Below, one piece after another: positions 9,318 to 18,827 of a DNA stretch of 64,000 nt. This DNA comes from Sphingomonas alpina (GTDB taxonomy: Bacteria; Pseudomonadota; Alphaproteobacteria; Sphingomonadales; Sphingomonadaceae): assembly GCF_014490665.1 (NCBI RefSeq), contig NZ_CP061038.1, positions 1,116,001 to 1,180,000 on the forward strand, read 5' to 3'. The notes under the pieces were generated by a model, which saw nothing but the letters and a program-made list of their open reading frames with translations, was not told the origin of the DNA and made no database searches. A program made the translations under genes and the position numbers. Each line of letters opens with the position of its first letter. Position 1 is the first letter of the stretch.

Positions 9318-9424
9318 GCTTCCCCGGCGAAGGCCGGGGCCCAGTCGGGAATGCCATAATGAAGGCGAGGGAACGCCAGCCAATCCATGTTTCGCGACTG
9401 GGCCCCGGCCTTCGCCGGGGAAGC
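9318..9424. repeat. Perfect 30-bp inverted repeat (REP-like)
   Basis: The arm at 9318-9347 (begins GCTTCCCCGGCGAAGGCCGG) is the exact reverse complement of 9395-9424, with a 47-nt loop. Each arm is itself partly palindromic (CCCCGGCGAAGGCCGGGG). It lies between the 3' end of nadE and the start of phoD. The core differs from the four GTCATTCCCGCGAAAGCGGG repeats elsewhere in the window but has the same architecture. Confidence 0.85.
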
Positions 9425-9459
9425 ACGTCAGAAGAACAGTCAGGTCGGTATTGTGCCAT

Positions 9460-11508
9460 TCACGGCACGTTCTTCGCCAGCTCCGCCAGCCACGGCGCGG
9501 CGGTGCCGTCGGACGGCGCGCGCCAGTCCCCGCGCGGCGAGAGCGCCCCGCCGGCCGACACTTTCGGCCCATTGGGGATCGCCGAGCGCTTGAACTGGCT
9601 GGTGACGAAGAAACGGAACAGGAATTTCTCCAGCCAGCCCTTGATCGTCGCCAGGTCATATTGATGCCGCCCGTCGCGCGGGAAATCGATCGGCCAGCGC
9701 CCGGCCGCCGCATCGCGCCACGCATGCCAGGCGAGGAAGGCGATCTTCGACGGTGCCATGCCGTGGCGCACGATATAATGGACGAAGAAATCGTTCAGTT
9801 CGTATGGCCCGATCCGCGCTTCGGTGCTCTGCATCGCGCCGCTGGCATCGGCCGGGACCAGCTCGGGCGAAATCTCCTGGCCCAGGATCGCCTCGAGGAT
9901 CGCATCGGTCTCGCGATCGAACTGATCGGTCTTGACGCACCAGCGGATCAGGAACTGGATCAACGTCTTGGGCACGCCGGCATTGACCGCATAATGGCTC
10001 ATATGATCGCCGACGCCATAGGTGCACCAGCCCAGCGCCAGCTCCGACAAATCGCCGGTGCCGACCACCAGCCCGCTGCGCTGATTGGCGAGGCGGAACA
10101 GATAATCCGTGCGCAGGCCCGCCTGCACATTTTCGAAGGTCACGTCATAGATCGGCTCGCCACTGGCGAAGGGATGATCGATGTCGTGCAGCATCTGCTG
10201 TGCGGCGGGGCGGATGTCGATCTCGTCGCCGGCAATGCCGAGCGCGCGCATCAGCCGCCAGGCATTGCCCTTGCTCGCATCGCCGGTCGCAAAGCCCGGC
10301 ATGGTGAAGCCCAGGATATGGTCGCGCGGCCGGCCGAGCCGGTCCATCGCCTTGGCCGCAACGATCAGCGCATGAGTCGAATCGAGCCCGCCCGACACGC
10401 CGATGACCAATGTTTCCGCCTTGGCCGCCTCGATCCGCTTGAGCAGGCCCTCGACCTGGATGTTGAACGCCTCGAAGCAATCGGCATCGAGCTTTTCCGG
10501 CGTGTTGGGCACGAACGGGAAGCGGCGCACCGCACGTTCCAGGCCGATATCGGCAAAGCCCGGCTTGTGCTCGAATGCGATGCGGCGGAACCGCGTCTCG
10601 GGATGGCCGGCAAGCGCAGCGCTGTCGTTGAAGGTCCCGACGCGCATGCGCTCCTGAAGCAGGCGACCGCAATCGACATCGGCATAGATGGTGTCGGCGC
10701 CGCGTTCGAAGCGCGCGGATTCGACCAGCAACTCACCCAGTTCATGGATCATGCCCTGGCCGTCCCATGCCATGTCGGTGGTGCTTTCGCCGGGCCCGGA
10801 GGCGGAGAAGATATAGGCACAGGCGGCGCGCGCGGATTGCGCCGCGCACAGCATCGCCCGCTCGCGCGCCTTGCCGACCACGATGTTGGACGCCGACAAA
10901 TTGCAGCAGATCAGCGCCCCGGCCAGCGCGCCGGCGGTCGAGGGCGGCGTGGGGGCCCAGAAATCCTCGCAGATCTCGGCATGGAAAATGAAATGCGGCA
11001 AGTCGCTCGCGGCGAAGATCAGGTCGGTGCCGAACGGCGCGGTCTGGCCCGCCACTTCGATCTCGCCCGACTGGCCGGCCCCGCTCGCGAACCAGCGCTT
11101 CTCATAATATTCGCGGTAATTGGGCAGGAAGGTCTTGGGCACGACGCCGAGGATGCGGCCGCGCGCGATCACCACCGCGCAATTGTACAGCCGCCCGTTG
11201 CGCGGCAGCGCTGCGCCGACCAGCAGCACTGGGTGCAGCCTGGCGGACGCTGCGACCACCGCCGCGAGCGCATCATCGGTCGCGATGTGCAGCGCGTCCT
11301 GCAGGTGCAGATCGTCGATCGCATAGGAACTGATATTGAGTTCTGGAAAGACCAGCAGGTCGGCGCCGCGCTTATGTCCATCCTTGGCCAGCGCGATCGT
11401 CGCCGCGGCGTTCGCCGCCGGGTCGCCGACCGTGGCATGCGGGGTACAGGCGCCGGCGCGGATCAGGCCGTGGCTGTGGATCGAATGAAAGGGGTGGGTC
11501 TTCGCCAT
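9460..11508 (-). CDS. nadE: Glutamine-dependent NAD+ synthetase
   Basis: Cytoplasmic two-domain enzyme for the last step of NAD biosynthesis: nicotinate adenine dinucleotide plus glutamine and ATP to NAD. The N-terminal nitrilase domain shows the catalytic triad Glu56 (LLVFPELNISSY), Lys125 (VVPKTFLPNYREYYEKRWF) and Cys180 (FHAEICEDFW). The synthetase domain has the ATP pyrophosphatase loop SGGLDST at 372-378, then NVQAGLRTDYLFRLAN and VGTGDLSELALGWCTYG. At 682 residues it is full length for the long bacterial type. It stands alone, divergent from the ModE-like gene with 98 bp between. Essential housekeeping function; strong call. Confidence 0.97.
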   Translation of the reverse strand: MAKTHPFHSIHSHGLIRAGACTPHATVGDPAANAAATIALAKDGHKRGADLLVFPELNISSYAIDDLHLQDALHIATDDALAAVVAASARLHPVLLVGAALPRNGRLYNCAVVIARGRILGVVPKTFLPNYREYYEKRWFASGAGQSGEIEVAGQTAPFGTDLIFAASDLPHFIFHAEICEDFWAPTPPSTAGALAGALICCNLSASNIVVGKARERAMLCAAQSARAACAYIFSASGPGESTTDMAWDGQGMIHELGELLVESARFERGADTIYADVDCGRLLQERMRVGTFNDSAALAGHPETRFRRIAFEHKPGFADIGLERAVRRFPFVPNTPEKLDADCFEAFNIQVEGLLKRIEAAKAETLVIGVSGGLDSTHALIVAAKAMDRLGRPRDHILGFTMPGFATGDASKGNAWRLMRALGIAGDEIDIRPAAQQMLHDIDHPFASGEPIYDVTFENVQAGLRTDYLFRLANQRSGLVVGTGDLSELALGWCTYGVGDHMSHYAVNAGVPKTLIQFLIRWCVKTDQFDRETDAILEAILGQEISPELVPADASGAMQSTEARIGPYELNDFFVHYIVRHGMAPSKIAFLAWHAWRDAAAGRWPIDFPRDGRHQYDLATIKGWLEKFLFRFFVTSQFKRSAIPNGPKVSAGGALSPRGDWRAPSDGTAAPWLAELAKNVP

Positions 11509-11606
11509 GCTCAGCGTTTAGCGGCCTTTCCGCGTCAACGCCACGGCTCCGACGGGGGCTTGCGCCCAAGATGTCCGGCGCGCTTTATTGGCATTAAGAG
11601 GGATAT

Positions 11607-11975
11607 ATGCGGATCGACTCGCTCAAATTGAAGGCGCAGCTTTTTTGCGGTGACGAGGCCGCGATCGGGCCGGGCAAGGCCGACCTGCTCGACGCGATCG
11701 AGCGCGAAGGATCGATCTCGGCCGCAGGCCGTGCACTGGGCATGAGCTATCGCCGCACCTGGCTGCTGGTCGACAGCATGAACCGCTGCTGGTCGGACCG
11801 GCTGGTCGAAACGGTCGCCGGCGGCGGACAAGCGCGGGGTGCGCGCCTCACTCCGGCGGGCCGGCATATATTGAAGGCTTATCGTGATCTGGAGACGGCG
11901 CTTGCCAGTGCCGCGAGCGCGCCGCTGGCGATCCTCGAACAGGAACTGCGCAAGGCTCCATTGCCGCCCGCCTGA
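11607..11975 (+). CDS. ModE-like winged-helix protein without molybdate domain
   Basis: A 122-residue protein matching only the DNA-binding half of ModE. GKADLLDAIEREGSISAAGRALGMSYRRTWLLVDSMNRCW is the helix-turn-helix, followed by the wing (RGARLTPAGRHIL) and a C-terminal dimerisation helix. The MOP ligand-binding domains of E. coli ModE are absent, so how it would sense molybdate is unclear. AAGAGGG sits 5 nt before the ATG. A TonB receptor gene follows 109 bp downstream on the same strand, making that receptor the likely target. Other LysR-type wing proteins of this length exist; the ModE family name is the better fit. Confidence 0.8.
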   Translation: MRIDSLKLKAQLFCGDEAAIGPGKADLLDAIEREGSISAAGRALGMSYRRTWLLVDSMNRCWSDRLVETVAGGGQARGARLTPAGRHILKAYRDLETALASAASAPLAILEQELRKAPLPPA

Positions 11976-12035
11976 TCGGCCCGCTCAACTGAACTAGCAC
12001 CTCGCCACACCGCGCTCTTTTCCTTGCGGCGTTGA

Positions 12036-12059
12036 GCTGTATACGGCGAGATATAGCAG
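12036..12059. promoter_or_regulatory. Possible ModE-type half-site pair before TonB receptor
   Basis: GCTGTATAC (12037-12045 region) faces GATATAGCAG (12050-12059) as an imperfect inverted repeat. It resembles the paired CGCTATAT half-sites bound by E. coli ModE and lies 26 bp before the receptor start. The match is partial and the call is weak. Confidence 0.25.
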
Positions 12060-12084
12060 TACGACAGCGATCGAAGGGGGACAT

Positions 12085-14166
12085 ATGCGGTTTTCGGCAA
12101 TAGTGATGACAGGATCGATGCTGATGCTGGCGACGCCGGCCATGGCGCAGTCCACCACACCCGATGAAAAACCGCCGGTCGATAACGCCTTCGATCTCGG
12201 TCAGATCATCGTCACCGGCACGCGCGAGCCCGGCGTCGCGATTGGCGCATCGACCCTGTCGTCAGAGGCGATCTACGCCTTCAATCGCGTGACGCTCGAT
12301 GAGGCCGTCAACATCATCCCCGGCGTCTCGTCCTCCAACAGCGGCGGATCGCGCAATGAACGGCTGATCTTCGTACGCGGCTTCGACCGGTTTCAGGTGC
12401 CGCTGTCGATCGACGGCATCCGTGTCTATCTGCCGGCCGACAACCGGCTCGATTATGGTCGCTTCCTCACCCCCGACATTGCCGAGGTGCAGGTGGCGAA
12501 GGGCTATGCCTCCGTGCTCGACGGTCCCGGCGGGATGGGCGGCGCGATCAATCTCGTCACGCGAAAGCCGACCAAGGCGCTGGAAGTCGAGACGCGCGGC
12601 ACGCTCGATCTGGATCGCGGCGCGGATTATGCCGGCTATAATGTCTTCGGCCTGATCGGGACGAAGCAGGATAATTGGTATGCGCAGGCGAGCTATACGC
12701 GCAATTTCCGCGATCATTGGGATCTGGCCGGCGGTTTCGTGCCGACCGTCAATGAAAATGGCGGCGAGCGCGATTTCACCCGGACGGAGGATTCGCGGCT
12801 CAACCTGAAGGCTGGCTTCACGCCCAATGAGACCGACGAATATTCGATCAGTTACACCCGGCAAAAGGGCGCCAAGAACGCGCCGCTCCACATCACTGAC
12901 GGCATCGCCACCCAGCGCAACTGGAGCTGGCCCTATTGGAACATCGACAGCGTCTATTTTCTTTCGACCACAGCGCTTGGCGATCACGCCACGCTGAAGA
13001 CGCGGATCTTCTACAACACCTTCGACAATCTGCTGCGCTCGTTCGACAACCGCACTCAGGCGACCCAGACCCTGGGTCGCGCCTTCAACAGCTATTATGA
13101 GGATGATGCCTATGGCGGCTCGGCGCAGCTCAGTGTCGACCTTACGCCCGCCGACACCTTCAGTCTCGCCGCGCATTACCGCCGTGACCGCCATGTCGAG
13201 TATCAGCAGGGCTTCCCAAGCGGCGCCACCGAGCCGCGCCAGACCAATGTCGAGGACACCTACAGCATCGCCGCCGAGAACCGGCTGGCGCTCTCGCCGA
13301 CCTTGTCGTTCGTGGCCGGGGCCAGCTTCGACTGGCGCGACCTGAAGCGTGCCGAAGAATATGGCGTACCGGCAAGCGGTGGCCCGCAGCGTCTGTTCAG
13401 CTATCCGATCCGCAACACCGACGCGTTCAACGCACAGAGCCAACTGATCTGGACGCCCGACAGCGCGACCCGGCTCTATGCGAGCATTTCGTCGCGCGCG
13501 CGCTTTCCGACCATCTTCGAGCGTTTCAGCACGCAGTTCGGCACCGCTGCATCCAACCCCGGCCTCAACCCCGAACGCGCGACCAATTACGAGATCGGCG
13601 GCAGCCGCCAGTTCGGCGCGCTGCGGATCGAGGGCGCGCTCTTCTACAGCGATATCAGCGATGCGATCGTTTCGGTCCGGCCGGCGGGGTCTTCCGCCAC
13701 CACCACCCGGCGCGAAAATCTCGGCAAGGCGGAATATTATGGCGGGGAAATCTCAGCCACAGCCCGGCTTGGATCGACGCTGCAACTCGGCGCGAACTAT
13801 ACCTATACCCATCGCAGTTTCAACATCCGCCCAAAGCCGGGCAGCATTCTGCCGACCCTGTTCGAACTGACCGACGTGCCCGACCATAAGGCGTTCCTCT
13901 ATGCCGACTGGTCGCCGGTCGGGCCCGTACATATCGTGCCGAGCATCGACCTGGCATCCGATCGCACCACATTGGTCTCGACCGGGCTGCGCTATTACCG
14001 CACCGGCAGCTATGCCGTGGCCAATCTGCGTGTCGATTACGAGGTGATCGACGGCGTGCAAATCGGTGTCGGCGCGCGCAATCTGCTCGACGACAATTAC
14101 CAGCTGGTCGACGGCTTCCCTGAAGCGGGGCGCAGCTTCTTCGCCAGTTTGCGTGCGCGCTATTAG
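12085..14166 (+). CDS. TonB-dependent receptor, possible oxyanion or metal uptake
   Basis: Outer-membrane receptor of 693 residues. The signal peptide ends at PAMAQ (about residue 22); IIVTGTREPG is the plug start and TonB-box region. The plug continues with LDEAVNIIPGVSSSNSGGSRNE, IFVRGFDRFQVPLSIDGIRVYLPAD and VLDGPGGMGGAINLVTRKP. The barrel ends in SFFASLRARY, a terminal aromatic typical of outer-membrane proteins. GAAGGGGG precedes the ATG. Being 109 bp downstream of the ModE-like gene on the same strand suggests molybdate or a metal complex as substrate (inference); a siderophore cannot be excluded. Confidence 0.9.
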   Translation: MRFSAIVMTGSMLMLATPAMAQSTTPDEKPPVDNAFDLGQIIVTGTREPGVAIGASTLSSEAIYAFNRVTLDEAVNIIPGVSSSNSGGSRNERLIFVRGFDRFQVPLSIDGIRVYLPADNRLDYGRFLTPDIAEVQVAKGYASVLDGPGGMGGAINLVTRKPTKALEVETRGTLDLDRGADYAGYNVFGLIGTKQDNWYAQASYTRNFRDHWDLAGGFVPTVNENGGERDFTRTEDSRLNLKAGFTPNETDEYSISYTRQKGAKNAPLHITDGIATQRNWSWPYWNIDSVYFLSTTALGDHATLKTRIFYNTFDNLLRSFDNRTQATQTLGRAFNSYYEDDAYGGSAQLSVDLTPADTFSLAAHYRRDRHVEYQQGFPSGATEPRQTNVEDTYSIAAENRLALSPTLSFVAGASFDWRDLKRAEEYGVPASGGPQRLFSYPIRNTDAFNAQSQLIWTPDSATRLYASISSRARFPTIFERFSTQFGTAASNPGLNPERATNYEIGGSRQFGALRIEGALFYSDISDAIVSVRPAGSSATTTRRENLGKAEYYGGEISATARLGSTLQLGANYTYTHRSFNIRPKPGSILPTLFELTDVPDHKAFLYADWSPVGPVHIVPSIDLASDRTTLVSTGLRYYRTGSYAVANLRVDYEVIDGVQIGVGARNLLDDNYQLVDGFPEAGRSFFASLRARY

Positions 14167-14190
14167 AGCGGGATGACATTTGAATCTTCT

Positions 14191-14282
14191 ACCGTCATCC
14201 CCGAGAAAGCGGGGATCCCGCTCCTCCTTTTTCTGGCTGTGTGGCGAGATACCGGGATCCCCGCTTTCGCGGGGATGACGGT
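14191..14282. repeat. Intergenic inverted repeat, GTCATCCCCGCGAAAG family
   Basis: The arms at 14191-14220 and 14253-14282 are reverse complements with one mismatch in 30. The core is GTCATCCCCG(A/C)GAAAGCGGGGATCCCG. It sits between the 3' ends of a TonB receptor gene and a convergent serine hydrolase gene and may end transcription in both directions. Related copies are at 21379, 31405 and 63508. Confidence 0.85.
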
Positions 14283-14328
14283 GGGGCGTTCCCCTAAATC
14301 ATCGACGCTTTAAGACCGACTATGGCAT

Positions 14329-15474
14329 TTACCGTTCGGGCCGGGCCAGCATCTCCTCGGTCGCTGTGAAGGCCGACCGCTGTCCTGGTACGGCCGGCAC
14401 GTCCGTCGCGAAATAAGCGACGCCGGTGCCGCGTTTGCGGTCGACCCACAGGCCCGAATACAGGCCGTAAGCGTCGCCGGCATGACCCCATTGGTGGCGC
14501 CGATCCCCGAACGGATCGTCACGGCAATCCTTGATCCCGGTGGCCAGGAACGCGACATCGAGGCCGTAGCTGCAATGGAAGCCCTTCAGCGTGTCTCCAT
14601 TGCTGCCGTCGAACGTCCATAGCGGCTTTTCGAGTTGTGCGATCGAGCGCCGGCCGAGCAGCCGGACGCCATCCAGCGTGCCGCCGTTCAGCAGCAACCG
14701 CCCGATCTTCGCCAGCCCGCGCGCGGAGATGCGCAAGCCACCCTGGGGCGAGAAGATCCCGCCATTCACGCCCGCGCGCCAGCGCGAGAGGTCGCAGCTC
14801 CCGTCGCTGGCGGGCTGGACCGGGCAGGCGGGTTTCGCACCGCGATTGTCGTCCTTCGCCGGCTCGCCCGCGCGATACTGCACCACTGCCCGGGCCGCGA
14901 CCGTGTCACTGCAATTCGCCCAATTATAGCAGGCATGGATTTTCAGCGGCGCGAGCACCAGCCGGTCCATCAGCCGGTCGAAGCGCTCCCCCGTCGCGCG
15001 CTCCATCACTGCGGCGATGATCGGCGAGTTGAGGTTGGTGTAGCGGAAGAAACTGCCCGGCGCGTGGTCGGCGTCCCACGCCTTGGGATCGGCAATCACC
15101 GTGCGAAGATCCGCGTCGAGCGGCAGGACGTAGTCGACGCCGTCGGTCAGGCTCGAGCGGTGCGACATCAGCAGCCGCAGTGTGATCCTGCGGTCGGGAA
15201 AAGCCGGATTGCGCAAGCTCCAGCCGAGCAGGGTCGAGACATCGGCATCAAGGTCGAGCTTGTGCTGCTCGACCAGCCGCATCACCCCGATCGCCATGAC
15301 CAGCTTGGAAATCGAGGCGACCCGCACCGGATCGTCGGCGGTTACGGCACGCTGGTTGGCGAGATCTGCAACCCCCGAGACGCTGACCGTAGTTTCGCCT
15401 TTGCGGTCGAACGCCACGCGAACCGTCGCGACAGGCTGCGCGGCGGTGGCAAGCAGGGCGATCGAAAGCATCAT
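14329..15474 (-). CDS. Beta-lactamase-fold serine hydrolase (class C/esterase family)
   Basis: Predicted periplasmic serine hydrolase (PF00144), about 381 residues. [18 protein letters not shown] is a signal peptide. The three active-site motifs are visible: SISK in [17 protein letters not shown] in [13 protein letters not shown], and HAG in [14 protein letters not shown]. Four or more cysteines in the middle ([19 protein letters not shown]) suggest disulfides. The long open frame upstream to 15648 overlaps the receptor gene and lacks a signal, so the ATG at 15474 is chosen. It follows the TonB receptor on the same strand, past a hairpin at 15495-15524. Family members act as D-peptidases, esterases or beta-lactamases; the substrate is not readable. 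Confidence 0.87.
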   Translation of the reverse strand: MMLSIALLATAAQPVATVRVAFDRKGETTVSVSGVADLANQRAVTADDPVRVASISKLVMAIGVMRLVEQHKLDLDADVSTLLGWSLRNPAFPDRRITLRLLMSHRSSLTDGVDYVLPLDADLRTVIADPKAWDADHAPGSFFRYTNLNSPIIAAVMERATGERFDRLMDRLVLAPLKIHACYNWANCSDTVAARAVVQYRAGEPAKDDNRGAKPACPVQPASDGSCDLSRWRAGVNGGIFSPQGGLRISARGLAKIGRLLLNGGTLDGVRLLGRRSIAQLEKPLWTFDGSNGDTLKGFHCSYGLDVAFLATGIKDCRDDPFGDRRHQWGHAGDAYGLYSGLWVDRKRGTGVAYFATDVPAVPGQRSAFTATEEMLARPER

Positions 15475-15494
15475 GCGAGCATCTCTGACAATGC

Positions 15495-15524
15495 CCGGCT
15501 CCATCCTGGACAGGATGGAGCCGG
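15495..15524 (-). terminator. Hairpin just after TonB receptor stop
   Basis: CCGGCTCCATCCTG (15495-15508) pairs with CAGGATGGAGCCGG (15511-15524), a 13-14 bp stem. It begins 8 nt past the receptor stop on the minus strand. There is no U-tract, so it may slow or stabilise the transcript before the serine hydrolase gene instead of fully terminating it. Confidence 0.6.
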
Positions 15525-15532
15525 CATGCCGA

Positions 15533-18500
15533 TCAACGCAACTGGAAGCGAACGCCGACGCGGAAGGCGCGGCCGAGCATGTCCGAAAAAGTGCTGTTCG
15601 CCGCCAGGCCAGTCTCCGGCACCAGCAGCGGCGCACGATCGAACACATTCGTCACGTTCAGGAAGAGCTGCGCTTCCGAGGAACTGCTCGCCTTGATCTT
15701 CTGCGTCAGGTTGAAATCGACATAGAACAGCCCCGAGACATGGTTGTCGTCATAGGTCGGATGCTGGTTCGCTACTGCGGTGGTCGGGTAAACGGGACAT
15801 CCGGTCTGACATTCGATGCCGTTGGCGGCATATTTGCCCGAACTCACGCCACGCCCCACCAAACTGATCGCGGTGCTTTCCGTGTCGTAGGTTGCGCTCG
15901 CGCGGAAGATCCAGGTCGGCGTGCTGTACTGGCCGCCGTTCGTGCCGACCGTATTGAACACCAGAGTGCCCGGAATGCCGGGGTCGCTGAGATTCTCAAT
16001 GTAACGTGTCGCCACGCCGCGCAGCGTGAAGTTCCCCGTCGCTTTTGCGAAGATGCTGTTGAGCGGCAGGCGATAAGAAGCGTCGAAATCGATGCCGCGC
16101 ACCAGTTTGCGCGAAAAATTGAACGGCTGATTACGGATCAGGATGCGTGCAGCATTGTTGGGGTCCTGCGTGATGATGGCGCAATATTCCGCCCGCCCCT
16201 CGAAGCAGCGATTGACGATATCCTGCGCAGTGAGCGTGTCGATCGCATCCTTCATGTCGATGCGGAAATAATCGACCGACAGGTTGAAGCCGCGCAGGAA
16301 CCTTGGCGATAGGACTGCACCGATATTCCAGGAATCCGCTTTTTCGGCACGCAGGTTCGGATTGCCCAGGCTCAGCGCCGAATAGGAGATGCTCGTCCCA
16401 TAGTTGCCGCCATTTGGCCCCTTGCCGGCTCCGAAAGGATTGTTGACGGCATCTGTGTTCGACGAGCCGGCCTGATACAGTTCATTGAGGTTGGGCGCGC
16501 GGATATCGCGCGAGCGCGTCACGCGGAATCGGATGTCCTCGATTGGCTTCCAGGTCGCGCCTGCCTTCCACGTCGTGACATAGCCTGACGTCGAATAGTC
16601 GGTTGCGCGCACCGCGCCATTGAACTCCAGGCCCAGCCCCACTGGAACGACGGTTTCGAGATAGGCTTCCTTCACATTATATTTGCCGTTGGTCGGCAGA
16701 TAATTGCCCACCGACCAAGTATTGGTCGTGGTGAGGCCGCCGGTGGGATTGGCGGTGACGGTCGGCTGGAATTGGGCGGGGACGAAGCCGCTGATCTTTT
16801 CCTCGCGATATTCGCCGCCGATCGCGATGCTGACGTCACCGGCCCAGGTTGCGAACGGCGTCAGCGACAGATTGGCGCCGAACACTTTTTGCTCGGCAAC
16901 CTCATCGCGATAGGGGTTACCCAAGATGTACGCGATCGCCGCTGGATCGGCGACGCCAATGCCGAGCCGATTGAGCGGCCGGCAATTGGGATCATTGTTC
17001 GTAGCGACTGCATCGACGTTGATGCGGCATTGGATCGAGCCCACGGCATAGCCGCCCGGATTGCCGGCCTGGGCGAAGACGGCATCGACCGCGCTTGCTG
17101 TGCGTTGCGTGTGCATGATGTTGGTCAGTTCTTCGTGCAACTCGGCGCGGCCATATTGCCCGTAAATATCCCAGTGAGCCGGTTTGCCGAACGCTTCGAA
17201 CTTGCCCTCGGCGCCGATCACATAGCGTTGCACCTTTCGCTCATTCTCTACGCCGCGGTACGGGAGGTCGGCCGCGGTCGTACCGATCGTCACGCCGGTG
17301 ATCCCTGCCAGCCGTGCGGCGCCGAGCGCATTGATCAGATAGGCATTATCCGCCGCCAATGTGCTGGCGCCTGCGCTGCCGGCGCCGACATTGCGGCTAT
17401 CAAAAGCTGTCGTTGTGGACGCGAGGTTTGGACCGGCGTTGAACACGACCTTCTGGCGATTGTACGATCCTTCGGCGAACAATTCGATCCCATCGCCGAT
17501 CTCGTAGCTCAGTCGCCCGAACACACCATAGCGGTCGTCCTGGGGATCGAGACCGATCCGCCGGCCGGAATCATTGACCTGCCAGCTGCCGCCTTGGGTC
17601 AGTGTCGGCGGGGTGCCGCCATTCGGTGAAGCAAAGGTCAGCGCGCCATATTGATATTGCTGAACCTGACCGCCCTGGCCGAAATAGATGCCGCGCAGCT
17701 GGTTCGCCGTGCCGCCGGACGAATTGAGGATCAGGCTGCCCGGGGTCGAGTTCGCCGCGCCGACTTGCCGGCGAATCAGATATCGCGGGGTGGTGCTGCC
17801 GTTCACCCAGTTTGGATCCTGGATGCGCACATAGCCCGTCGCGTTCCAGTCGCGATCGACCTGGAAGATGCCGTCGCGATGCGCGAGTTCCCCGCTCAGC
17901 AGGATATGACCACGCCCACCCGCGAACGAATGCCCGGCTGTTGCTTCGAACGAATAGTTGCGGCCATCGCCGTGCGTGGTGATGCCGCTGTCGGCCGACA
18001 GCTTCAGCCCCTGATATTTCTTGTCGAGGACGAAGTTGACGACGCCGGCGACGGCGTCCGAACCATAAGCCGCCGACGCACCGCCCGTGACGATCTCGAC
18101 GCTCTTGATCAGGCCTTGCGGGATCGTGTTGACGTCGACCAGTCCCGTAATTGTCGAGCCCACCGAGCGCCGGCCGTCGAGCAATACCAGCGTGCGGGTT
18201 TCGCCCAGATTGCGCAGGTTGAGTGCGTTGATGCCCGCCTGGCCGCTGCTGAGGTTCAGGCGCGAATTGGCTGGGCGCGTCGATCCCGCGAGCGACGGCA
18301 ACTGGTTGACGAAATCGGCGACGTTATTGGACGGCGACTGGTTCAGGATTTCTTCCTGAGTCATCACTGTGAGCGGTGTCGGCGCCTGGAAGCCGTCCCG
18401 GATGATGCGCGTGCCGGTGACAACGATCTCGCTATTGTCCTGCTCTGCGGCGGGCTGAGCAGGCGCGTCCTGCGTGCTTTGCGCGACTGCGGCACCCGGC

Positions 18501-18571
18501 AGCGCACAGGTCAGGGCGGCGAAAGCGGTGCCCGAAACCAGGACCGATTTGAGCGACTTGGAACTAATCAT
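15533..18571 (-). CDS. Large TonB-dependent receptor
   Basis: Outer-membrane receptor of 1012 residues. [20 protein letters not shown] begins a signal peptide ending at [25 protein letters not shown] is the TonB-box region. The plug has [38 protein letters not shown] and [20 protein letters not shown], the pattern of the long Oar-like receptors of sphingomonads and xanthomonads used for peptides, glycans or xenobiotics. The C-terminus [11 protein letters not shown] fits barrel insertion. The ATG at 18571 was chosen over an upstream frame because the signal peptide starts there. The serine hydrolase downstream suggests a peptide-like substrate (inference). It is divergent from ampG. Confidence 0.92.
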   Translation of the reverse strand: MISSKSLKSVLVSGTAFAALTCALPGAAVAQSTQDAPAQPAAEQDNSEIVVTGTRIIRDGFQAPTPLTVMTQEEILNQSPSNNVADFVNQLPSLAGSTRPANSRLNLSSGQAGINALNLRNLGETRTLVLLDGRRSVGSTITGLVDVNTIPQGLIKSVEIVTGGASAAYGSDAVAGVVNFVLDKKYQGLKLSADSGITTHGDGRNYSFEATAGHSFAGGRGHILLSGELAHRDGIFQVDRDWNATGYVRIQDPNWVNGSTTPRYLIRRQVGAANSTPGSLILNSSGGTANQLRGIYFGQGGQVQQYQYGALTFASPNGGTPPTLTQGGSWQVNDSGRRIGLDPQDDRYGVFGRLSYEIGDGIELFAEGSYNRQKVVFNAGPNLASTTTAFDSRNVGAGSAGASTLAADNAYLINALGAARLAGITGVTIGTTAADLPYRGVENERKVQRYVIGAEGKFEAFGKPAHWDIYGQYGRAELHEELTNIMHTQRTASAVDAVFAQAGNPGGYAVGSIQCRINVDAVATNNDPNCRPLNRLGIGVADPAAIAYILGNPYRDEVAEQKVFGANLSLTPFATWAGDVSIAIGGEYREEKISGFVPAQFQPTVTANPTGGLTTTNTWSVGNYLPTNGKYNVKEAYLETVVPVGLGLEFNGAVRATDYSTSGYVTTWKAGATWKPIEDIRFRVTRSRDIRAPNLNELYQAGSSNTDAVNNPFGAGKGPNGGNYGTSISYSALSLGNPNLRAEKADSWNIGAVLSPRFLRGFNLSVDYFRIDMKDAIDTLTAQDIVNRCFEGRAEYCAIITQDPNNAARILIRNQPFNFSRKLVRGIDFDASYRLPLNSIFAKATGNFTLRGVATRYIENLSDPGIPGTLVFNTVGTNGGQYSTPTWIFRASATYDTESTAISLVGRGVSSGKYAANGIECQTGCPVYPTTAVANQHPTYDDNHVSGLFYVDFNLTQKIKASSSSEAQLFLNVTNVFDRAPLLVPETGLAANSTFSDMLGRAFRVGVRFQLR

Positions 18572-18827
18572 GTTATGAACCCCCGTGAACCACGCATTGC
18601 CCGTGCGTCCGATTGCATTAAGTAACAAGAATGTTGCGCTGCTCCATAGTTTCTGTGGGGTGAGCCATAGCCTTATGGCATGCATCCCTTGAAACATGGC
18701 CAATAGCGTTGCGCCTGTGCCACAGTGCGGCATTGACTGATCTTTATGGGCGGTCGAGCGTGCTGCCGACCCTGGCCGATGGAGCTGTGATGCCGCCTGT
18801 TCTGACCCTAGTTCCCGGCGCTCCGTC

